From assembly GCA_003117195.1 (NCBI GenBank), contig BDSI01000031.1, positions 471,501-535,500 of the forward strand: 64,000 nt of DNA, written 5' to 3'. The position numbers and the translations under genes were made by a program. This document shows positions 23,422 to 33,364 of the stretch, piece after piece; positions within the stretch are counted from its first letter, which is position 1, and each line of letters begins with the position of its first letter. Below the pieces are notes generated by a model. That model saw only the letters and a program-made list of their open reading frames with translations, was not told where the DNA came from and made no database searches. This DNA comes from Eudorina sp. 2006-703-Eu-15. Lineage: Eukaryota > Chlorophyta > Chlorophyceae > Chlamydomonadales > Volvocaceae.

Positions 23422-26400
23422 TCAGTACCAAGCGTCACCTCTGGCGTCGTACTCGTAATAGTACGGATTGTAATCATCGTCGCCGTAATCAGACATGTAG
23501 TCGTCGTAGAAATCAGAGTACGGGTACCCGTCACCGTACTCGTCGTCGTAGTCGTAGTCATCATCCGAAACGCTGTTGTTGTCGTCAGGGGTGACCTGAC
23601 GCCGCCGGTCCGCCTCCGCCTCGCGTCTCCCCTCCTCCAGCCGTGTCGCCAGCGGTTCCGGCGTCACCGCCGCCTCCAGCACCCGCCGCCACTTCCAACA
23701 CACACGCAGCGCCGTGACGACGTCGGCGCCCGCCAGCGGCGCCAGGCAGCGCTCAAGCAGCTCGTCCAAGAGTCGTACATGCAGCAGCGGCGGCTCCGAC
23801 GTGGCCAAACGTCCAACTGCCGGCCCCGCGGCCCAAGTCCCGGCCCAGGTGTCAGCGAAAGCGGGCGAGGGGCGATACCCTTTCAGCAAGCCGTCCTCCG
23901 CAGGTCTCACGCAATCGAGCAGGAGGCCCCGCAGGGAGGCCGCTCCCGCCACCGACCTGCCTTTGTCGTAAAACATGCTGGCGGGCACCAGGTGGTCGTA
24001 GGAGACAGAGCCGACGCCCATTCTGTTGACCGCGTAGTATACGGCACGCTGGAAGGCGGCGCTGTCGTACAGCGCGTCGATGTCGCCGCTACGGCCTTCT
24101 GCGTCGCTTGGAGCGGCCTCCGTCTCCTGCCGCTGCCGCTGCGGGTGCTGCTGCGGGTGCTGCTGCTGCTGTTCGCTCGAGGCCAACGGCGACGCCAGCT
24201 CCTCGCGGCGAGCTGCCATCAGCGTCAGCAGCTGCTCCATGTCCGGGGCAGGAGGCGGTCTCAGCAGTGCGGTGTCCAGGGCAGGGAACGGCGCTGTCGG
24301 CACACCGGCGGGACGGCCTCCCGCCGCGGGTGCGGCTTCCCCCGGGCGGACCCCGACAGCGGCCGCAACAGCTGCAGCGAGCGCAGCCACCGCCGCCGCC
24401 GGGGTCGGCGTCGGCGAGGCAGGCTGCTGCTGCTGCTGCTGCTGCTGTGGCGGCGGCGGCGGCGGCAGCGGGCCCTCAGGCTGTGCTTGCCCGACATCCT
24501 GCTCTCTCTGCTGCTGCGCCTCCTGCTGCTGCGCCTGCGCCTGCTGTTGCTGCTGCTGCAGCTGCCCGTACAGCTGCCTCTCCTTGTCGAGCCGGCGCAG
24601 CAGCAGCACCAACTCGGCACGAGCCCGGCTGTAGCCTGTCTGCAGCGCCCTGAGGACGGACCGCAGCTCCCTCCCGAAATGCGGCGGCAGACCCCGCCCG
24701 ATGGAGTCCGAGCTCGCGCCGCCGTTGCGCACCAGGTCCCACACCGCCAACGGGTGCAGCAAGTACGGCACAATAGCCGTACGCTGGTACGATAGTTGCA
24801 CGAGCTTCCACCGTACCGCATCGGTACCGCCGTCTAGGGCCGGGGCCGTCACGACCCAGCCCTTGAAGGATGGGGTTTCGGGCTGGGCGGTTGCGTTGGT
24901 GACGGTTGTGGTTTTCCTGTCGTACTTGTCGGCCTGCCGGTCGCGAGGGCGGAAGCCCGGCAGATGGACGAGCATGCCGTGCAGCGGCCCCGTAATGTAC
25001 GGAACCGGCATAGTGACGCCCAGCGCCGCTGCCAGCAACGGTAGGTCCGCCAATGGCAGCTCAGTGCCCCGTGGGTCGATCGCGCCGACGAGCACCAGGC
25101 CCTCGAAGGTGTACGGCACAACTACGACACGTGCGCCGTACACGGCCTCCAACATGTAAGTCCACCCGGGCTGGAAGGCGGCCGCGTTGGCGTTACGACG
25201 CAGCCAATCGGCCGCCCACGTGGCCTGCAAGGCACCGACGAAAAAAAGCAAATTGTTCTTATTAAGCATGTTACAGCGGACCCCGCGGGTCAAGTTGTTA
25301 CGGTACGAACCAAATGCGAACAAGATGATGAGAAATACGAGATTCGTGCTGCTCTGCAGTCCGCACAGCTAATGCACAGGATGGCGGTAATGGCGACCAA
25401 ACGAAGTGGAGGAGCCCAAGTGATGTAGGGACAGGGTGGCTATCTTATTTTGCACAGTATCTACGGCCGGAGATACTCCTTGCCCAATCGTGCTGAAAGT
25501 ATCTGTCGGAGGGAGCTTTTGCCGGCATTTTATCTACTCAAAGGGGGCTTTTCCCCGTGCGAGAGGCCATGAGTATCTAAAACCCCATTTTCCCACCGAG
25601 GGAAAGTATCTAACAAGACGCAAGGTTTTTGGCCGAATATATATTTATATCTTAAGATAGCCACCCAGTAGTAATGTAGGGAGGGCGTGTCGATCTGGGT
25701 TTGGGTTTCGGAGGGCAGGCGGGTTCCCGGGTGCTCGACCTCGAGCAGTTACGTTGGTTCACAGGCCGTAGCAAACAGACAGCACGGCGTTCCAAAGACC
25801 TGCCAAACGTACGACCCTCCTGCCCTATGTGCTCACCGGCTCCGAATCCAAGCGGCCCTGGCATGCCGTACGCAAGCGACCCTCCCATGTGAACGCCACC
25901 ACTGGCCATCCGTCCACCTTGACAGCCGCCGTCGCCAGGCTGCAGTTGTTATCGCCAGCGCTAGCTCCATCGCTGCTCCTGCTTCTGCGACTGCTGCTGC
26001 GACTACTAGTGCCGATGCTACTGCCGTTGCTACTGCGCCTGGGGCTGCCCTTGGCTCCCGTGCCGGCGCGGGTGTCGTTGTTGCCGTCGAAGACAGCGGA
26101 GGCTGGCGACGGTTCCGACACGTGGCCGGTGTCTGTGACCCGCGGGTCAGCCGCTTCTGCAGACCCGTGGGTCTGCGGGCCTCCCTCTGAGGAGCCCCCT
26201 TCTTCGCGCCCCGCCACCATCTCCTCCAAGTCCTCGTCATACGGCACCAGTGTCCGCGGCGGTCCGTACTCCGTCAACGTCCGAGCCCAGCTGCGACGGA
26301 TGGCGTCGCCCATCTTGACGGCCCCGTCAGAAGGCCCCTCCTCCTGCGCGACAACGATAACGGACAACGAACAACGGCCATGATTAACGAACTACCGCCC

Positions 26401-29171
26401 GGCGAGTGGACCTCCGCGTCAGCGCCGCCGCCGCAGGATTCCAGGGACCCCCTGCCGTAGCCCGGGCGCTGGCGGACGCACGCCGTACAACCCCCGACCT
26501 CCGCCTCTAGCCGCCAGCCGCGCGCCTAACAGCTCGGGTCATTGCCCGCATGCCAGGGTCCACGACTCGTGTGGTCGCTGAGGCGCGCCGGGCCGCGCTG
26601 TGGCCGCGGCCTTGCGCAGTTTCAACCCACGCGAGTTCCCCCTTCTCCCCTTTCCCCCGGGTGTCACACCTCCTGCTGTGGCTGTTGCTGTTGCTGTTGC
26701 CGTTGCCGTTGCTGTTGCTGTCCCCCGTTGCGGCGCCACTCGGGGATGGCGAGCCTGGGCGTGGCCACCACCACACGGGAGGGTGGGTGCAGCACCAGGC
26801 CGCGGCAGAGCGCCTCCGCGGGGCCCAGCGGGCCAGTGCCGGGGAGCCTGAGGAGCGAGGAGCGGCACATGGGAGGGCACAGCGGAGGAATGGACGAGCG
26901 CTTGAGATGACGAGGACACGTGACGTGGCGTCATACAACGTCCGGCACGATCGCTCCTCTGCGTTGACTGCGTTGTCTACATGCTCCGCCATGATCGGGT
27001 TGGTGCGTTCCGTTGGTGCGAATGGGCCCGCACCTCCTCCATTTGGAAGGAGGGCGTGCAGGACGATGAGCGTTGTACGGCAGTGCCGTGCGAACCCATA
27101 CACATAGTTCATTGCCGTTTGCATTCCGCGGACGGACGCGTCTCTCACTTTCGCGCGCCGTACACGCCGCAAATGCCGTACCCGTCGTACCTCCTGCTCC
27201 AGAAGATCTCCAGACCAGTATCTGGGTCGACGGTGCGCTCCGCAGCACCCGCCGCCACTGCCGCCATCACCTTGTGGTACAGCTCATCGTACGACATCCC
27301 CCGCGCGGGGTGTATCGGGGCAGACCCCGCCGTCAGCCCGCCGCGGTCGCTGCCCGGGCTGGCTGCATCCGCGGCGGCGATGGTGGCGGCGGCAGTTCCA
27401 TCCGTCAGCACGCAGTGCTTCTTCTCAGCGGCGGCGACAGCGTCCACAAGCGCGGCGTAGGTTTTCAGGACGCCGGTGTCGGTTCCTCCCGTCGTGGTTC
27501 CGGAGCGCTTCGTACAGGGCACGCGATCCCAACGTACGGAGATCGGACAGCAGCTCGGGCTGCTGCCGCTGCTCGCGCCGCCGGGCGCCGTGGCTGGCGT
27601 CGGTGCCGGCTTACCGGACTCGTACAACTCGTACACAAGACCCTTCATCAGCTCGGGCTGCCGCATATACCGCATGGACGACCCGTCAGACTCAGTACGG
27701 GCGCCATCCGCCGGGCGCCACCTGTACTGCAGCTCGGCCATGCCGAGCACGTACGGCATGTCGTACGGCGTGAAAACCAGGCCGTCGGTCGGGTACGGCC
27801 GCTCGCCGTCCAGGTGCCTCAACGCCTCCGAGGACACGGCGAGGGTTCGCTTGCGTACCAGAAGCACCGTATCGCTTCCGCGGGGGGGCGCCTGCTGCTG
27901 CTTACGAAGGGGCAGTGTCAGTCTCCGGAAGGGGATAGACGCTCCGGCTTTCGCATTGGTTTTCTCGGCATCGGTGCTTGCCGCCGCCGCAGCCGCCGCA
28001 GCCGCTGCAGCGGCCTCCCGGAGCGCCGCCTCCGCCTCCGCCTCCGCCAGCCCCAGCGCACCGGCGGCCTGCAGCGCCGCCAGTCGATCCCGTAGCGGCC
28101 GCGCCCACAGCCGCAGGCCCCCCAGGCAGATCACATCGGCGGCCAGGAAGAAGCCGCGACCTCCAAGCCAGAGAAGCTCCCCGTCCAATATGGTCCCGTA
28201 GGGCAGGCCGAGGCTGCGGCCGCCTTCGCCGCCGCTGCTGCCGCCGCCGCCGCCGCCGCCGCTGTTGCCCTGTCCGCCGCTTAAGCGCAGCGGGAACCTG
28301 TACAACGTCCCGATGCTGTTTAACAGGTAAACGGCCGCATCGCCACCATCGCTGCCGCCGCCGCCGCCGCCAGCATCCAGTCGCGCGCTGCTCAGTGTCG
28401 TCGCGGCGGGGCCCTCGACGGAGCGGGTCGCGTGACGCATCGGCACAGACAGCGGCGGGGGCGCCGGCGGCGGCGGCCGCACCGCCAGCAGCAGGTGTCG
28501 CGTGCCGTCGGACCCATGGGTCACGGCGTAGCGGCCCGGCGCGCTCAGCCAGCGCGCGTCAGCCGAGTCGGTGGCGAAGGCCCTCGGAGTCGGTATCGAA
28601 CATCGTACGACGTCCGCGGCGCCATCGTCATTGCCGTCGCCTACGTCGTCATCAGCATTGGCGCTGCTGCTGCCAGGTCCGGCGGCGGCGGCGCCGCCGC
28701 CGCTGCCGTACAGCCTCAGGCCCGATGTCCGCGCCGCCTCCGTCAGCACCCACTCCCGCTCCGCTGCGCACGTGACGAGGCGGCTACTTGTGACGGGCTG
28801 CAGCGGCGTGACCGCCAGGCCGCGCGGCAGCAGCCAACCTGCCGTACAAAGCCACGCCGGCCGTACGGCGGTCATCGCCGCGAACACACTGCGGCGGTCC
28901 GTCGCGGCGGCGGCCGGCTGCTTGCCGCGCCGCCTGCCGTGCGCGTCTTTGGGTTCCATGTCACGGCTGTACGGCACAGCGGCGCCGTACCCCATGTTTG
29001 TCATATTAGTTGACTCGGATTGAGACGGCACGACCTCACTCAAAACCTCCAGCGACGAGAAGAACTCCAAGAGTCGCCCCGCGTGGGCAGACCATGCGGC
29101 CTGCCGCTCTGCCGGTATCCCCTCAGTGAAAGGTATGATGTCGTCCTCGCCGTCCTCCAAGCCGCCTGTGG

Positions 29172-29203
<32 letters not shown>

Positions 29204-30121
29204 GCGGGCCCGCCGTCGCCGGCGGCGCTGCCGCTGGGACCGTCGCCGCGACGATTCGCAGCGGCGGCGACTGCGGTCGTGGTGTTGGTGGCGGAGGCAG
29301 ATGCGGTAGTGGTGGCAGCCTGGGCGGCTGCTTTCTGGTTCTGTGCCTGAGAAGTTCGGATCCGGAAGTCGAAGAGCGCCTCCGCGCTCAGGGTGATGTT
29401 GGCGGGGAGGTACAGGACCTGGGGAAGGGACGGGGGAGGGGGAAGTGGCGGCGGGTGTGTTGCAACTTGCAAGGGGGGCGGGAACGCCTGTTTACGGCAG
29501 AACACGTACGGCAGCACCCCATGGCGAGTGTCCGCACCTGCAGCAGCGGTATCCGATGCTCCCGCAGCAGCCGCGTCACCCAGAAGGCGTCGTCGGTGTC
29601 GTCGACGCATTCCAGCAGCAGCACCGGCGCGCCGGCGCCCCGCGGTCTGCAGCAGACGTGCGTGAACGGGGGGGAGGGAGACGACGTGATGATCAGCGCA
29701 TTGGCCCGCAACCAGAAGGCACTCCCAGCAAAATGTGTTAGCCACCAGCCACCAGTAATATATGATTAATGTAAACACCATGAATGTAGAATAGCAAGTA
29801 TACTCGCGAGAAGGCTTTTTCGCACCTCCGTGCCCCTCCCCCCGTTTGGCGGAGCTTGTCGGTGGCCCATTTTTGGACCTCCGACCGCAGCACCTCTCGC
29901 GAGACCCGCCGCGCATCGGCGCGCCGCTGCGCAGATGAGCCTTGGAGGCCGCCCGCAGGTTGCTGCGCCTGCGTCTGCGCCGCCTGCTGCGGCTTGGGAT
30001 CATCCCGAAGGACGGACAGAAAGCGCGTGGTGCGCGGGTTGCGTTGCTTCAGGTAAAGGCCGAGGGTGGTCTTCCCGGCCCCTGGGCCACCGATTAGCAG
30101 CACAGCGCCGCCCGAAGCCAT
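23422..30121 (-). CDS. Composite RNA-repair/capping-like protein: P-loop kinase + capping-type nucleotidyltransferase + Rnl1-type RNA ligase
   Basis: The model is complement(join(23422..25224, 25837..26343, 26670..26847, 27149..29418, 29538..29721, 29826..30121)), at least 1745 aa, with all phases matching. The frame stays open 5' of the Met at 30121, so an upstream exon is likely. Residues 11-19, GGPGAGKTT, are a Walker A; the next exon (ANALIITSSP, LLLECVDD) continues a kinase-like fold. Residues ~440-790 resemble mRNA guanylyltransferase: YAVTHGSDGTR (motif I, catalytic Lys replaced by Gly462), TILDGELLW (III), TDGLVFTP then YRWRP (IV/V), VRWDR (VI). An Rnl1-type ligase follows: LCRGLVLHPP, KVDG with Lys1118 (I), TYMLEAVYGARVVVVPY (III), KGWVV (IV, usual Glu is Lys1266), VRWKLVQLSY (V). 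Near 1625-1660 LLDELLERCLAPL...WKWRRVLE is F-box-like. The tail is Asp/Tyr-rich. The P-loop/guanylyltransferase order recalls trypanosome recapping enzymes. Function is inferred. Confidence 0.82.
25434..25666. mobile_element. MITE-like non-autonomous DNA element with 14-bp terminal inverted repeats
   Basis: GGGTGGCTATCTTA at 25434-25447 is repeated exactly in inverse as TAAGATAGCCACCC at 25653-25666. The ~233-base interior is AT-rich relative to its surroundings, has several TATCT motifs and no coding frame. The sequence ATGTAGGGA occurs on both sides (25423-25431 and 25674-25682) and may be a 9-base target duplication, though the right copy is a few bases outside the repeat. The element sits inside the intron 25225-25836 of the minus-strand composite gene. 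Confidence 0.75.
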
Positions 30122-33085
30122 CGCCGGAGTGATGAAGTCCACGATGCCGCGACTGTAGTCCTCGAATGACTGCGACGCGCTTCTCGGGGGTTTGTCAGGT
30201 CCCCCGGGTGGTCAAGGTCGCTCCTCAGCGCTTGCAAATGTGTCCCGACATGTTAAAAATAAAAATCAATAAAGATGTCGTTCTGAGTGCAGCGCCGCTG
30301 GCCGCACTTGCGATATTGTAGGGGGCTGATGTTGATGCGTTCCTATCTTTCAATCCATCAGACGCTGCACGTTGCGAAAGCAAGGTATTGTAGTCCGCAT
30401 ATAGAAAGCCGAACAAACCTTAGGCGCGATGGAGAAGGCGTCACGGGTGCCCCACGTAAATCCCAATAAATCTAGCTGCTGTTCCGGTACCTCCAGCTCC
30501 AACTGGGCCTTTATGTTACATCGCCAAACAAAACAGAAGCGCAATACTATTGCACAATAATCCACCAACTGAAAGCGCATGTGTGGCCTTACTCCTCGTT
30601 GATGCGCAGGATTACGTACGGTACAGTCCTTGAGGCGACCGACCCAACCAACCACCGCGTGATGCCGTAACGACCATGCCGATTGCCTTTTTGACAAATA
30701 CCTACACCAATTCCAATGCGTGCTCAGGGTCCGGCTGTGTAACACTGAATGGACGGCGTGTCACCGCACTAACTGAATGGAGTGAACCTGGTTACAGTGA
30801 CAAGTGCACCACCAAGGGTCCCTCCTGACCCCTGCTGACTCCCTCGGGTCATTGGCGGCTCCTTGCTTTGGATTAATGTGTATCATGGATGGATGATGCG
30901 TGTAACTGCGGTGCCCCACCCTACCCGGCAGGGATCCTTGGACCATTGGTACATGGCAGGGGCGACCCCCATCGCATTCCCGACAACACAGCAAGACTTC
31001 GGGTTCACTTTGTAACGGTTGGACAACCGGTTGCGACAAGACTGTAACAGCTTTATTTAATAATGAAGAAACCTCGGCAACACATGCACATCCGTCCTTG
31101 CGCAACCAGCTGACAGTGAATGGGGATGACCCACGGCGGCACTGGCCCACATCCGCAACCCACAGACCCGCAATCCACAGCTTCGGACACCCTGGCTCCC
31201 TCCCTTGGCCTTCTCTGTGCAGCTGCCCTTCTCCCATGCGCGGCGGCAAGTGCGCAGCCCCAGACCAACATCGCGTCCAGCTGCTTTTGCCGGTGCCTGC
31301 CTTGCCCTTGCCAACATTGGCGGCGAATCCCGCGGCGACTTCCGAGGCCGTGCCCTGGTGGCACGACACACGGAGCGGGGCGGGGTCGGCGGCAGCGGCA
31401 CACGGGGCAAGGCGTGTAGCGGTGCAGGTCGATGGCGACAAAGATGGCATACCGTCGTGGTATGTACGGTACTCGAGGAAACTGCCCTCGTGCCCTGTCG
31501 TACAGGCCGGGGGTGCGCACCCCGCAAGCCGGGGGTATTGCGGTTCCGCACGCCCGCAATACCGCGCACCGAGGAGAACTAGGGCAGCAAGCAAGGCAGA
31601 TGCGCCGGTCCCTCAACAGGGTAAGCAGCCTACGCGAGCGGGCAGGGGCCGCCGACAGTCCGCCTTACCGCTAACAATTACAACGCCACCTTGTAACGAT
31701 AACAATGATTTACACAGCAAGGCAAAACTTCTGCTGCTGCGGAGTAAGAACAGCACTCCGAAGAGCCATCCTCTCATCCACTTGGGCATGTCAGAGTACC
31801 GTAGGTCAGTTGTGGCCAGCATAATGGCTGCAATACGACATACACTTCCACTGAGTCAAGGGCCAGCACTTTCCGCCCATTCGTGCCCGCCGGGCGTCAG
31901 ATGGCCGCGAAGGCCGCCTCGGCCACTGTGGCGGATCCCCAAAGCAGCACCTGCTGCCCCCCTCCCCCGCTCCCACCCATTGCCCCCGTCAGCGTCCGTC
32001 ATCTTACCGTGCGTACGCCTCCATCCCTGCCTGAGCCCCAGACCGCCGGTGATTGCGCTCACACAGCAGCCCGCAACCCCCTCTCGCACGCTACGGCTTC
32101 CCTGCGCGGGCTCCTCGCACCGTTCTTTCTCCTGGAGTACTGCTCTTGTCCTCCTGACACCCACTGCCGTACTTGCCGTACATACAGCAATTGCATGTCA
32201 CATTTTGCTAGGCCCTTTCAGTAATCGGAAGCAAATCAGGGGCGATGGCGACCATGCACGGTTTCCGCCAGGCTCCGGGGCAGGTCATAAATCAGTCGTT
32301 CAACGCACCGCTGCCAGCCGTGATGGTGGCTCTGAACCTCGGCGCACGGCCATCCAAGGGCTATACACCCTATATACATGTATACCTGTACATGTATATG
32401 TCTATGTTATTATTATGAATTCATCGATTCATCAAGAGAAAGCCACCTGGCGGATTTCCCGACGGAACTTGCCTTCGTCCGTGCGGCCGTACGTGGTTGC
32501 GGTCCAAATCAGGCTACCCCAAGAAAGGGAAGCGTCACGCAGGGCGCGGTCCCTTCATTGCGGCTTCCCATGTTCCCGTGTGGACACCGGGTGAACGTGG
32601 CCCCTCAGGGTGATGGGGAGTTGGGCTGGGTGTGCCCGGGTTCGTTCTTCGGGTTTATTTCTTTTTTCAATTTTTTAACCCCCGGGTGATACGTCCATGC
32701 TGGGCTCGGGTTGGGTTCCATCTCTCTATCTGGCTCTCGAGCCGGTCCTGATCCGGCCTCTGAAGTGCGGCATGGCAGCTGGACAGGCACCTTTGCTCGG
32801 GCAGCGCCTGTGTCATTTGGCATTCGGACGTTCGGACAGAATGCGGGGCTGTGCGGCGGAGAGCCCGGCGGAGGTGCGGAGGTAAGGGGGTATTCTGCCT
32901 GGCCCGATTGTGTCTTCGCGTTTCCGGGATGCGAGCTTGCTTGTCTGTCTGTCTGTGTGTGTGTTACATGGTTGGGGGTGCGTAACCCCATACCTGCACA
33001 TACCCATACGAGCCGGAGGCCCAAGGGCAAACAAAACGCCCAAAAGCACTGGTTTGCAATACCGCATTAACAGGAGTCGACGAGA
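30122..33085. other. 5' region of the composite gene and gene-poor stretch
   Basis: The first composite-gene exon remains open upstream to about 30240, so its true start may lie here. A minus-strand frame at 30350-30745 contains EQQLDLLGFTWGTRDAF, loosely like the LGF-W motif of helicase-associated domains; its connection to the gene is unproven. Overlapping frames on both strands at 31050-32600 show no recognisable domain. TTACA near 30790 could be a minus-strand poly(A) signal. Confidence 0.35.
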
Positions 33086-33364
33086 CTAGCGCCCAAAGGG
33101 CACGATAGAATTACGGTGAGCCCACATGCGCTCCAACATCTTTGCCAAACGAGCCGGATCCCAGGCAATCGCCTCCCTCATCGTATTTGGGCGGTGAAAC
33201 CCTTCCTCAGCGCGTATTGCATCGTAAGCCGGGCAGTCGAGTAGAACATGCTTCTCATCTTCAATCTGGTCTTCAGAGCGGCAGCAACGGCAGACCCGTT
33301 GTCCTCTAGGGACATGGTGCCTACCCCTCCGCGCCCTGTTAGACTTGCTTGTGAACTGGGAAAC
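33086..33364 (-). pseudogene. Decayed 3' end of a non-LTR retrotransposon (LINE) reverse transcriptase
   Basis: The minus-strand frame ends at a TAG at 33086-33088. It encodes RVCRCCRSEDQIEDEKHVLL followed by DCPAYDAIR, the Cys-Cys-His-Cys knuckle (zf-RVT type) that closes many LINE ORF2 proteins. A stop at 33365-33367 cuts the frame. An overlapping frame up to 33668 (including SELRPAISAYLSFPVHKQ) may be upstream LINE sequence in another phase, which would indicate a frameshift. No reverse-transcriptase core is visible, so this is a 5'-truncated relic, as is typical of LINE insertions. Confidence 0.75.

Noticed and set aside
27145..30121. Kinase + capping-type region as a gene ending at the TGA at 27145-27147, separate from the ligase
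   Set aside because: A phase-matched donor/acceptor pair (27149 to 26847) bypasses the stop and completes the ligase N-terminus. No TTACA-type minus-strand poly(A) signal was seen between the two halves. Kept as the main alternative model.
23422..30121. Endogenized giant-virus origin for the capping/ligase genes
   Set aside because: The gene has several spliceosomal introns, volvocine-style poly-Gln/Ala inserts and the same base composition and octamers as its neighbours. No other viral hallmark gene is present. An ancient transfer cannot be excluded.
31098..32594. 498-codon open frame on the + strand and a 277-codon frame opposite (30761-31594)
   Set aside because: The two frames overlap on opposite strands and neither has recognisable domains or paralogs. 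The GC-rich composition opens long frames by chance. A transit-peptide-like start at 31205 was not enough to call a gene.
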